From: Streptomyces sp. CC208A
GTDB taxonomy: Bacteria; Actinomycetota; Actinomycetes; Streptomycetales; Streptomycetaceae
Assembly: GCF_030010625.1 (NCBI RefSeq)
Contig: NZ_JASCXN010000004.1
Coordinates: 248,001 to 312,000, forward strand
Reading direction: 5' to 3'
DNA: 64,000 nucleotides
Shown here: in pieces, positions 1 to 7,138 of the stretch
Layout of the letters: each line of letters starts with the position of its first letter
Numbering within the stretch: the first letter of the stretch is position 1
The notes under the pieces: generated by a model
Seen by the model: the letters and a program-made list of their open reading frames with translations, nothing else
Databases searched by the model: none
Told to the model about the DNA's origin: nothing
Made by a program: the position numbers and the translations under genes

Positions 1-315
1 CGTCCAGGTGAAGGAGGTGCCGCAGTCGGGCAGGGCCCGGTTCAGCTCGCGGTATGCGAATGCGACGAGGAGCATCGGCAGGAAGCCCATGAGGAAGATC
101 GCGGGCATCTGGAGTCCGACCTCGCCGACCGTGGGGCCGAGCGTGGAGGTCAGACAGTAGACGGGGGCGACGGTCGAGACGCCGATGACGGCGCCGCCCA
201 TCAGGCCGACGGAGTTCCCGCCCAGTCCCTTGTCGCGAACACCCTGGGCGTCGCCGGGCGCGTTGACGCCCCTTACCGTGTCTCCGGCCTGGGGCCGTGC
301 TTCCACCTGAGTCAT
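1..315 (-). CDS. APC-family amino acid permease, N-terminal part (runs off left edge)
   Basis: Reading leftward from an ATG at 315, the frame is open to the window edge (105 codons). A hydrophilic N-terminus is followed by KGLGGNSVGLMGGAVIGVST and two strongly hydrophobic stretches at about residues 38-60 and 63-82. This glycine-rich first segment with an early VAP motif is typical of the amino acid-polyamine-organocation transporters, which import amino acids or amines across the membrane. No clear Shine-Dalgarno precedes the ATG. It lies 293 bp downstream of the aldehyde dehydrogenase on the same strand, with a hairpin between, so it is probably a separate transcript. The substrate cannot be told from this fragment. 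Confidence 0.75.
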   Translation of the reverse strand, partial: MTQVEARPQAGDTVRGVNAPGDAQGVRDKGLGGNSVGLMGGAVIGVSTVAPVYCLTSTLGPTVGEVGLQMPAIFLMGFLPMLLVAFAYRELNRALPDCGTSFTWT

Positions 316-540
316 GAACAGGACGGTAAGTGCTGCGGTTTCCTTATCCGGAGGGATCAGCTCCGATCCCTTGATCGCCCGACGCCTTGTAATGGCAGGC
401 GAAATCAGGGCACCCGCCATTGATTGAAAGATCGACCAACCCGGAGGACCGACCAACCGGTAGGCCCATCGCCGGGTGTCCGATATGCGGGAACCGCAGC
501 TAAGCCCGAAATGTCCGTTTCTAAATTTTCCCGAGGAATT

Positions 541-568
541 TTCCCGGGCGCCCCCGAGGGGGCGGGAA
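541..568 (-). terminator. Possible terminator hairpin after the aldehyde dehydrogenase
   Basis: CGCCCCC pairs with GGGGGCG across a 2-nt loop, and outer TTCC/GGAA bases can pair around a small bulge. It starts about 40 nt past the dehydrogenase stop codon on the minus strand. There is no strong U-run, as is common in Streptomyces. Apart from this I see no gene in 316-608. Confidence 0.45.
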
Positions 569-608
569 CCCTTGGGGGGACTGGGCTCCGGCCTTTTGTA
601 CCGGCCGG

Positions 609-2087
609 TCAGCCCGGCCAGACCACCGCCTGGAGCTCGCTGTAGGCGTGAAGCGCGTACGAGCCCACGTCCCGCCCCACCCCGCTCTGCTTGAAGCCGC
701 CGAAAGGCGCCTCCATGTTCCGGCCGACCGTGTTGATCCCGACCCCGCCGGCCCGCAGCCGGGCCGCGATCCGGAAGGCGCGGGCGACGTCGCCGGACCA
801 CACGTAGTCGATCAGGCCGTAGTCGCTGTCGTTCGCGAGCGCGATGCCCTCCTCCTCGTCGTCGAAGGGGACGACCACGACGACCGGGCCGAAGATCTCC
901 TCCCGTACCACCCGCATCCCGTTCGTGCAGTCGGCGAGCAGCGTGGGCGCCACGTAGAAGCCGCGGTCCAGGCCGGGGCCCGAAGGGCGCTCGCCGCCCG
1001 CGACGACCCGCGCGCCCTCCTTCCGGCCGAGCTCCACGTACGCCTCCACCCGCTCGCGGTGGGCCGCCGAGATCACCGGGCCGACGACCGTGCCCTTCGC
1101 GGCCGGGTCGCCCACCTTCAGGTGTCCCGCGTACGCGGCCAGCTTCTCCACCAGGCGCTCGTACACGCCCCGCTGGGCGAGGACCCGGGTCGGGGCCGTG
1201 CAGATCTGGCCGCTGTAGAAGGAGAAGGTCGTGCCGATGCCGAGGACGGCGGAGTCCAGGTCGGCGTCGTCGAGGACGAGCGCCGCGCCCTTGCCGCCGA
1301 GCTCCATCAGCTGCCGTTTCATCGACCGGCCGCAGACCTCGCCGATGGCCCGGCCGACGGCGGTGGAGCCGGTGAAGGAGACCATGTCGACGTCCGGGGA
1401 GTCGACGGCCGCCTCGCCCACGGCGGGCGCGGAGCCGGTCACCAGGTTGACGACACCCGCCGGGACGCCCGCCTCCTCCAGGGCGCGGACCATCGCGAAG
1501 ACCGACAGCGGGTCCTGCGGGGCCGGTTTCACCACGACCGTGTTGCCCATGGCGAGCGCCGGGGCGATCTTGCCGGCCGGGTTGGCCCAGGGGTTGTTGT
1601 ACGAGGTGACACAGGTGACGACGCCGACCGGGCGCCGTACCGCGACCGCCCCGAAGACGCCCGCCCGCCCCATCGGACCGGCCTCGTTGACCTGCGGCGG
1701 CAGGGCCTCCTCGACCGGTTCCAGGGCGCCGCGCGCGTACCGGCGGAAGCGGGAGGCGCCGACCGCCACCTGCATGCCGCGGGCGGTGGCGGTGGTGGCG
1801 CCGGTCTCGGCGCGGGCGAGGGCGGTGTGGGCGTCGGCGTCCCTGGCCATGATCGCGGCGGCCCGGTCGAGGAGCGCGGCCCGGTCGCCGGGCTTGGTGC
1901 GCGACCAGGAGGCGAAGGCCTCGCGGGCCGCCGCGGCCGCCTCGTACACCTGCTTCCCGGACGCCTCGGGGGCGAGGCCGACGGGCTCCTCGGTGGCCGG
2001 GTTCACCACCTCGTAGTGGCCGCCGTCGGGCTCGGTCCACTCCCCTCCTATGTACAGGCGCTCCGTGATGCTCTCCGTGCCGCTCAT
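609..2087 (-). CDS. NAD(P)-dependent aldehyde dehydrogenase
   Basis: Full-length (492 aa) aldehyde dehydrogenase superfamily enzyme that oxidises an aldehyde to its acid in the cytoplasm. Visible landmarks are the substrate-side Asn motif NNPWANP (about 164-170), the cofactor lysine in VVVKPAP (about 187), the Rossmann motif FTGSTAVG (about 238-245), the general-base glutamate in ELGGK (about 262) and the catalytic cysteine in GQICTAP (about 296). Its ATG overlaps the stop of the upstream amidohydrolase by 4 bp, so the two are probably translationally coupled. With the LLM oxidoreductase further upstream it forms the distal part of a catabolic transcript controlled by the paired operator near 5.2 kb. 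The substrate aldehyde is unknown. Confidence 0.88.
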   Translation of the reverse strand: MSGTESITERLYIGGEWTEPDGGHYEVVNPATEEPVGLAPEASGKQVYEAAAAAREAFASWSRTKPGDRAALLDRAAAIMARDADAHTALARAETGATTATARGMQVAVGASRFRRYARGALEPVEEALPPQVNEAGPMGRAGVFGAVAVRRPVGVVTCVTSYNNPWANPAGKIAPALAMGNTVVVKPAPQDPLSVFAMVRALEEAGVPAGVVNLVTGSAPAVGEAAVDSPDVDMVSFTGSTAVGRAIGEVCGRSMKRQLMELGGKGAALVLDDADLDSAVLGIGTTFSFYSGQICTAPTRVLAQRGVYERLVEKLAAYAGHLKVGDPAAKGTVVGPVISAAHRERVEAYVELGRKEGARVVAGGERPSGPGLDRGFYVAPTLLADCTNGMRVVREEIFGPVVVVVPFDDEEEGIALANDSDYGLIDYVWSGDVARAFRIAARLRAGGVGINTVGRNMEAPFGGFKQSGVGRDVGSYALHAYSELQAVVWPG

Positions 2088-3811
2088 CGCGTGCTCACCG
2101 TCCTCGTGTCGCGGCCCGAGCGCAGGACGCGCCCGGGGATCGCGCCGGTCACCTCGTCGTCCCGGACCGTCTCCACGCCGTTGACGTGGACGGAGACGAT
2201 CCCGACGGCGCGGGAGTCCAGGCGCGGGCTGGCGCCGGGCAGGTCGTGGACGAGGGTCGCCGGGCCCGCGTCGATCCGCTCCGGGTCGAAGAGGACCAGG
2301 TCGGCGTGGTACCCCTCGGCGATCCGGCCCCGCTCGCGGAGCCCGAAGAGCCGCGCCGGGTCGTCGCTGAGCATCCGTACGGCCTGCTCAAGCGGCACCA
2401 GCTTCCGGCCGCGCAGGCAGTCGCCGAGGAAGCGGGTGGTGTACGGGGCTCCGCACATGCGGTCCAGGTGGGCGCCCGCGTCGGAGCCGCCGAGCAGGAC
2501 GTCCTCGTGCTGCCAGGTCTCGGCGCGCAGCGCCCAGGAGGCCGGGTCGTTGTCGGTCGGCATCGGCCACAGGACGGTCCTCAGGTCGTCGTGGGCGCAG
2601 ATCTCGACGAGGCACTGGAAGGGGTCCTGGCCGCGCTCGGCGGCGATGTCCTTCACCACCCGGCCGGTCAGGCCCTCGTTCTCGCGGCTGTACGTGTCGC
2701 CGATGACGTACCGGCCGAAGTCGGCGAGGCGCCGGAAGACGCCGGCCTCCCTGGAGTCGGCGCGGCGCAGCATCCCGGCCCGCACCTGCGGGTCGCGGAG
2801 CCTCGCGATCCGTTCGGGGACGGGGAGGGCGAGGATCTCGCCCCAGCCGGGGATGAGGTTGAGGGCGCAGAAGGTGCCGAGCGACATGTTCATGGGGGTG
2901 AGGATCGGCATGGTGAGGGCGACGATCCGGCCGCCGGACTTGCGGGCCCGTTCGGAGGCGAGGAGCTGGCGGGGGACGCGGTCGGGGACGGTGGCGTCGA
3001 TGGTGAGGACGTTCCAGTTCAGCGGGCGTCCGGCGGCCGCCGACATCTCGACGAAGAGGTCGATCTCGGCGTCGGAGAAGCGGTCGAGGCAGCCGGCGAG
3101 GATCGCCTCGATCTGGGTGCCCTCGTGCTCGCCGACCGCCTTCGACAGGGCGATCAGCTCGGCGGGGGTGGCGTGCCGGGAGGCGACGGGGGCGCCGTCG
3201 CCGTCGGAGTGGGTGGCGGACTGGGTGGTGGACAGGCCCCAGGCGCCGGCCTCCATGGCCTCCTTGAGCAGGGCGGTCATCGCGGTGAGTTGCTCGGGCG
3301 TGGGTTGTCCGCCGACGGCGTCCTCGCCCATCACGTACCGGCGCAGGGCGCAGTGGCCGACCATGAACCCGGCGTTGACGGCGATCCGTCCCTCCAGGGC
3401 GTCCAGGTACTCGCCGAAGGAGGACCAGCTCCAGTCGACGCCCTCTTCGAGGGCCGCCAGGGCCATGCCCTCGACCTTGGACATCATGCGGCGGGTGTAG
3501 TCGGCGTCCTCGGGGCGGTCCGGGTGGAGCGGGGCGAGGGTGAAGCCGCAGTTGCCGCCGGCGACGGTGGTGACGCCGTGGTTCATGGAGGGGGTGGCGT
3601 ACGGGTCCCAGAAGAGCTGGGCGTCGTAGTGGGTGTGCGGGTCGACGAAGCCGGGGGCGAGGACGAGGCCGTGGGCGTCCTCGGTGGTACGGGCCTGCTC
3701 ACCGGGGGGCGGCAACACGATCCGTCCGTCGCGTATGCCGACGTCCGCGACGCGGGCGGGGGCGCCGGTGCCGTCCACGACGGTGGCGCCCTTGATCAGG
3801 TGGTCGAGCAT
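2084..3811 (-). CDS. D-aminoacylase/N-acyl-D-amino-acid deacylase-like amidohydrolase
   Basis: 575-aa amidohydrolase-superfamily protein. It has the metal-binding HTH in DPHTHYD (about residues 57-63), GGNCGFTLAP (about 86-95) and the SDAGAH metal/base motif (about 443-448), the pattern of the N-acyl-D-amino-acid deacylase/D-hydantoinase relatives that hydrolyse amide bonds. I start at the ATG at 3811 because AAAGGGA lies 6 nt upstream; the frame extends 40 codons further, but that part is low-complexity and lacks family similarity. The gene lies between an LLM oxidoreductase and an aldehyde dehydrogenase, suggesting a ring- or amide-opening step in a catabolic route rather than D-amino-acid metabolism. 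The substrate is not established. Confidence 0.8.
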   Translation of the reverse strand: MLDHLIKGATVVDGTGAPARVADVGIRDGRIVLPPPGEQARTTEDAHGLVLAPGFVDPHTHYDAQLFWDPYATPSMNHGVTTVAGGNCGFTLAPLHPDRPEDADYTRRMMSKVEGMALAALEEGVDWSWSSFGEYLDALEGRIAVNAGFMVGHCALRRYVMGEDAVGGQPTPEQLTAMTALLKEAMEAGAWGLSTTQSATHSDGDGAPVASRHATPAELIALSKAVGEHEGTQIEAILAGCLDRFSDAEIDLFVEMSAAAGRPLNWNVLTIDATVPDRVPRQLLASERARKSGGRIVALTMPILTPMNMSLGTFCALNLIPGWGEILALPVPERIARLRDPQVRAGMLRRADSREAGVFRRLADFGRYVIGDTYSRENEGLTGRVVKDIAAERGQDPFQCLVEICAHDDLRTVLWPMPTDNDPASWALRAETWQHEDVLLGGSDAGAHLDRMCGAPYTTRFLGDCLRGRKLVPLEQAVRMLSDDPARLFGLRERGRIAEGYHADLVLFDPERIDAGPATLVHDLPGASPRLDSRAVGIVSVHVNGVETVRDDEVTGAIPGRVLRSGRDTRTVSTR

Positions 3812-3933
3812 GACGGTCCCTTTCTGCACGGGTGCGTTCCGCGTGGGGGCGCGGGTGCGCCCCGGACCGGGGCCGCCGCGGGGGCTCCGGCCGGGGCTGC
3901 GCGGGCGGCGGTCCGGGAAGACGCCGCCCACGT

Positions 3934-3996
3934 GGGGGTGTCCCTTGGTCGGAGACCTTGGGGTGGGGGTGCCCCCTGGTCGAAGACCTTGGGGGA
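3934..3996 (+). repeat. Two-copy 31-bp tandem repeat with internal hairpins
   Basis: Two imperfect 31-bp units (from 3934 and 3965) share GGTCGAAGACCTTGGGG or a near variant. Each unit can fold by pairing GGTC with GACC, flanked by C-run and G-run arms. It fills the 192-bp gap between two genes of one transcript (LLM oxidoreductase and amidohydrolase), so it may act as an intercistronic processing or attenuation structure. I recall similar GGTCGAAGACC-type elements as dispersed repeats in Streptomyces; that is memory, not a search. Confidence 0.6.
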
Positions 3997-4003
3997 GGGT
4001 CCG

Positions 4004-5128
4004 CTAGCGGCCCGCGGCCTCGCGGAAGCGGGTGGTGCGGTGGACGGGGTCCGTGTCGATCTCGGGGATCACGTGCTCGCCGATCAGCTTGATCGTGTTC
4101 ATCGTGTCCTCGTAGGAGATCCCGATCGGCAGGCCGAAGGAGAGCTGGTCGGCGCCGGCCTGCTCCCAGCGGCGGCACTGGGCGAGGACCTCGCCCGGGT
4201 CGCCGCAGATCATCAGCTCCTCGGCGATGAGGAGTTCGATGATCTCGGCGGAGTACTCGGGGAGCAGCTCGGGCCACTCGGGGACGCCCTCGGGGCGGGG
4301 GAAGGTGTCGTGGTAGCGGAAGAGCAGCGACTGGAGGTAGTTGAGGCCGCCGTTCACGGCGATCTCGACGGCCTTGTCGTGGGTCTCGGCGCAGATCGCG
4401 GTGGAGGTGACCATGACGTTGTCGTTGACGAAGTCGCCGACCGCCCTGGCCTCCTTGATGGCGTTCTTGTAGGACTCGACGACCCACTCCATGTCGGAGA
4501 CCTTCTGGACGCTGAAGCCGAGGACGCCGAGGCCCATCCTCCCGGCCATGGCGTAGGAGGACGGGGAGCCTGCGGCGTACCACATGGCGGGGTGGGAGGC
4601 GCCGTACGGCTTGGGGAGGATCTTGCGGGGCGGGAGCGACCAGTGCTTGCCCTGGAAGCCGGCGTACTCGTCCTGGAGCCACATCTTGGGGAACTCGGCG
4701 ATGGTCTCCTCCCAGAGTTCCTTGGTGTGGTTCATGTCCGTGATGCCCGGGAAGAAGCCGAGGATCTCGTGGGAGCCCGCTCCTCGTCCGGAGCCGAACT
4801 CGAAGCGCCCCTCGGAGAGGTGGTCGAGCATGGCGACCTTCTCGGCGACCTTCACCGGGTGGTTGACGGGGGCGAGCGGGTTGAAGATGCCGGAGCCGAG
4901 GTGGATGCGCTCGGTGGCGTGGGCGAGGTAGCCCAGGTAGACGTCGTTGGCCGAGAGGTGCGAGTACTCCTCCAGGAAGTGGTGCTCGGAGGCCCAGGCG
5001 TACTTGAAGCGGGACTTGTCGGCCTGGATGACGTACTCGGTCTCCTCGATGAGGGCCTTGTGCTCGGCTTCGGGATCGGTCTCGGCGCGCTTGCCGACGT
5101 ATCCCTGTACGAAGATCCCGAATTCCAC
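4004..5128 (-). CDS. LLM-class flavin-dependent oxidoreductase
   Basis: 374-aa luciferase-like (LLM) TIM-barrel flavoenzyme; relatives use FMN or F420 to oxidise or cleave organic substrates. Recognisable segments are the N-terminal VEFGIFVQG, WASEHHFLEEYSH (about 47-60), AMLDHLSEGRFEFGSGRGAG (about 98-117) and AMWYAAGSP (about 180). I choose the GTG at 5128 because GGTGA lies 5 nt upstream; a GTG three codons earlier (5137) is the alternative. The promoter upstream is bracketed by two inverted-repeat operators, the clearest regulated promoter in the window. It is the first gene of the unit continuing into the amidohydrolase and aldehyde dehydrogenase. Substrate unknown. Confidence 0.85.
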   Translation of the reverse strand: MEFGIFVQGYVGKRAETDPEAEHKALIEETEYVIQADKSRFKYAWASEHHFLEEYSHLSANDVYLGYLAHATERIHLGSGIFNPLAPVNHPVKVAEKVAMLDHLSEGRFEFGSGRGAGSHEILGFFPGITDMNHTKELWEETIAEFPKMWLQDEYAGFQGKHWSLPPRKILPKPYGASHPAMWYAAGSPSSYAMAGRMGLGVLGFSVQKVSDMEWVVESYKNAIKEARAVGDFVNDNVMVTSTAICAETHDKAVEIAVNGGLNYLQSLLFRYHDTFPRPEGVPEWPELLPEYSAEIIELLIAEELMICGDPGEVLAQCRRWEQAGADQLSFGLPIGISYEDTMNTIKLIGEHVIPEIDTDPVHRTTRFREAAGR

Positions 5129-5152
5129 GGTGGTCACCGTCCTCGTGAGTTT

Positions 5153-5167
5153 CTGACGTGACGTCAG
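5153..5167. promoter_or_regulatory. Operator CTGACG-TGA-CGTCAG (perfect)
   Basis: Perfect 6+3+6 inverted repeat, extended to 17 bp by flanking T/A. It lies 24 bp upstream of the LLM oxidoreductase start, at the inner edge of the -10 element and over the expected transcription start, where a bound repressor would block initiation. The same element recurs at four other control regions in this window. Confidence 0.75.
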
Positions 5168-5194
5168 ATTCTTGGATGTGCCGACCCCTGTCAA
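5166..5194 (-). promoter_or_regulatory. Promoter of the LLM oxidoreductase operon
   Basis: On the minus strand a perfect TTGACA -35 (5194-5189) is separated by 17 bp from GAATCT (5171-5166), a plausible -10. The promoter is sandwiched between the two inverted-repeat operators at 5153-5167 and 5198-5212, which suggests tight repression of a strong promoter. Confidence 0.65.
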
Positions 5195-5197
5195 TAC

Positions 5198-5212
5198 CTG
5201 ACGGCTCGTCAG
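5198..5212. promoter_or_regulatory. Operator CTGACG-GCT-CGTCAG (perfect)
   Basis: Second perfect copy, centred 45 bp from the first and just upstream of the -35 element. Two copies bracketing a promoter suit a dimeric TetR-type repressor, possibly acting as two stacked dimers. Confidence 0.75.
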
Positions 5213-5247
5213 ATGCAGCTGTCCGCTGCGGTCGGAAGAGGATGCGG

Positions 5248-6009
5248 TCAGAAGAGGGAGACCCCGGCCAGCCAGCCCCCGTCGACGACGAACGGCTGGC
5301 CCGTCACGTACGAGGAGTCGTCCGAGGTCAGGAAGAGGGCGAGGGCCGCCACCTCCTCCGGGCGGCCGATCCGGCCGAGCGGCACGAGCCTGCGGTACAG
5401 CTCCTCGGTGGCGGCCGGGTCCACCCCCTCCGGGTTGCTCATGGGGGTGTCGATCGCGCCGGGGCAGACCGCGTTCACCCGGATCCCCTTCGGCGCCAGT
5501 TCGAGCGCCGCCACCCGGGTCAGCCCGAGCACCGCGTGCTTGGAGGCCGCGTAGGCGCCGACCCCGGCCATCCCGGTCACCCCCGTGTACGAGGCGGTGT
5601 TGACGATCGTGCCGCCGCCGGCCGCGGCGATCTCCGGCGCCACGGCCCGGATGCCGAGGAAGCAGCCGGTCTGGTTGACGGAGACGATCGCCTGGAACTC
5701 CTCCAGGGGGGTCGAGAGCAGCTCGTTGAAGCGGAGGATGCCGGCGTTGTTCACCAGTGCGTCGATCTTCCCGAACCGCTCCTTGGCCGCCTCCACCGCC
5801 GCCGCCCACTCCTCCTCGCGGGTAACGTCCAGGTGGACGTAGGCGGCCCGCTCCTCCCCCAGCTCCTTCGCCAGGGCCTCCCCGGGGCCGTCGAGCACGT
5901 CCGCGAGGACCACCCTCGCCCCCTCGGCGGCGAAGAGCCGCGCCTCCTGCTCGCCCTGCCCGCGCGCCGCACCGGTGACGATGACGACCCGCCCGTCCAG
6001 CTTGCCCAT
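5248..6009 (-). CDS. SDR-family NAD(P)-dependent oxidoreductase
   Basis: 253-aa classical short-chain dehydrogenase/reductase. It has the cofactor motif TGAARGQGE (about 12-20), the structural NNAG (about 87-90) and the catalytic Ser140, Tyr153 and Lys157 in a YxxxK arrangement, followed by NAVCPG. Such enzymes interconvert a hydroxyl and a ketone; homologues in actinobacteria often act on steroid or terpenoid alcohols. I start at the ATG at 6009, preceded by AAGGGG, because the longer open frame upstream belongs to shadow sequence of the neighbouring gene. It is 11 bp behind the F420-type LLM oxidoreductase and is transcribed with it. Confidence 0.87.
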   Translation of the reverse strand: MGKLDGRVVIVTGAARGQGEQEARLFAAEGARVVLADVLDGPGEALAKELGEERAAYVHLDVTREEEWAAAVEAAKERFGKIDALVNNAGILRFNELLSTPLEEFQAIVSVNQTGCFLGIRAVAPEIAAAGGGTIVNTASYTGVTGMAGVGAYAASKHAVLGLTRVAALELAPKGIRVNAVCPGAIDTPMSNPEGVDPAATEELYRRLVPLGRIGRPEEVAALALFLTSDDSSYVTGQPFVVDGGWLAGVSLF

Positions 6010-6020
6010 GCCCGTACCCC

Positions 6021-6938
6021 TTAGAGATGAGGGGCGACCTCTTCGGCGAAGGCCGCCATCTGCTCGATGAGTTCGGTACGGCTCCGGCTGCGGAACCGCA
6101 CCTGGATCTGGCCGACGCCCATCGCCCCGTACTCCCGGAGCGAGGCCGCCAGCTCCTCGGGCGCGCCGCTGAGCGTGCGCCGCCCGACCTCCCAGCCGGG
6201 GGCGCCGACGTACAGCGGCTCGGCGATCGCGCCGAAGACGAAGGGCTCCGCGAGCCCGGCCTCCTCGCGCAGCCGCCGGATCCGCCCGATCCGGCCGGCC
6301 AGCACGTCCCGGGGGTCGCCCTGCGGCAGCCAGCCGTCGCCCCTGAGCGCGGCCCGCCGCACCGCCGCCGGCGAGGAGCCGCCCACCCAGACCGGCACCC
6401 GCTCCTGGGCGGGCCGGGGCCGCTGCCCCAGGTCCTTGAAGGCGAACCGCTCCCCCGCGTGCTCCGGGTACTCCTCGGGCCCGAGCGCCGCCCGCAGCGC
6501 GTCGACCGTCTCGTCGAGCACCCCGCCGCGCCCCTCGAAGTCCGCCCCGACCGCCTCGAACTCCTCCCGCACGTGCCCGGCACCCACCCCGAGGACCAGC
6601 CGGCCGCCGGAGAGGTGGTCGACGGTCGCGTACGCCTTGGCGGTGACCAGCGGGTGCCGGAGCCCGACGACGGCGACGTGCGAGAGCAGCCGGACCCGCT
6701 CGGTGGCGGCGGCGAGGAAGGCGAGCGTGGCGACCGGGTCGTACCAGACGGTGCTCATGGCGGCGGCGAGGCGGCGCGGGATCGCCACGTGGTCGCAGCA
6801 GGCGACGTAGCCGAAGCCGTACGCGTCGGCGGCGCGGGCGACGGCGAGCAGATCGGCGGGCCCGGCGGCGGCTTCCCAGCTCTCGGCGTAGATCGCGGAC
6901 TGGGACTGGACGGGCAGCTGCATCCCGTAGACCACCAT
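6021..6938 (-). CDS. F420-type LLM-class oxidoreductase
   Basis: 305-aa luciferase-like monooxygenase-fold protein resembling the F420-dependent subgroup. YGMQLPVQSQS opens the barrel, DHVAIP lies near residue 49, and the phosphate-binding region VDHLSGGRLVLGVGAGHVREE sits around residues 105-125. Members transfer hydride between F420H2 and organic substrates in the cytoplasm. It is the first gene of a two-gene unit with the SDR dehydrogenase, and its upstream region carries two operator copies at 6961-6975 and 7003-7017. It is only distantly related to the other LLM enzyme at 4004, so the two are not a local duplication. Confidence 0.83.
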   Translation of the reverse strand: MVVYGMQLPVQSQSAIYAESWEAAAGPADLLAVARAADAYGFGYVACCDHVAIPRRLAAAMSTVWYDPVATLAFLAAATERVRLLSHVAVVGLRHPLVTAKAYATVDHLSGGRLVLGVGAGHVREEFEAVGADFEGRGGVLDETVDALRAALGPEEYPEHAGERFAFKDLGQRPRPAQERVPVWVGGSSPAAVRRAALRGDGWLPQGDPRDVLAGRIGRIRRLREEAGLAEPFVFGAIAEPLYVGAPGWEVGRRTLSGAPEELAASLREYGAMGVGQIQVRFRSRSRTELIEQMAAFAEEVAPHL

Positions 6939-6960
6939 GGGGACCCCCTGGACCCTGCCT

Positions 6961-6975
6961 CTGACGAACCGTCAC
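6961..6975. promoter_or_regulatory. Operator CTGACG-AAC-CGTCAC (one mismatch)
   Basis: Matches the repeated operator at 11 of 12 arm positions, 22 bp upstream of the F420-type oxidoreductase start. Paired with a second copy 42 bp away. Confidence 0.65.
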
Positions 6976-7002
6976 GTGGGCGAGCGGGGCCCATGCTCGT
7001 AC

Positions 7003-7017
7003 CTGACGGACCATCAG
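7003..7017. promoter_or_regulatory. Operator CTGACG-GAC-CATCAG (one mismatch)
   Basis: Matches 11 of 12 arm positions. It is the distal copy of the pair in front of the oxidoreductase-SDR unit. Confidence 0.63.
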
Positions 7018-7074
7018 GCAAGGGGTGGGGGCGAGACCTTCGGCGCTCGCGTGTGGTCTCTCCGCGTACGCACA

Positions 7075-7107
7075 CCCGCCCGGGCAGCGGGGAGCTGCCC
7101 GGGCGGG
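7075..7107. terminator. Strong hairpin terminator
   Basis: A perfect 14-bp stem (CCCGCCCGGGCAGC with its complement) closes a 5-nt loop. It begins 31 nt past the stop of the membrane protein gene at 7139 on the minus strand, and insulates the operator region of the next operon from readthrough. Confidence 0.8.
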
Positions 7108-7138
7108 GAGGGGATTTCGCGGCGGTACGACGGTGCGG

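Noticed and set aside
648..3500. A 950-codon plus-strand open frame opposite the aldehyde dehydrogenase and amidohydrolase
   Set aside because: Arises from third-position GC bias; composition is Arg/Gly/Pro-rich with no domain, and the opposite strand encodes two complete enzymes.
2186..5161. A 991-codon plus-strand open frame across 2.2-5.2 kb
   Set aside because: Shadow of minus-strand genes; no ribosome site, low complexity.
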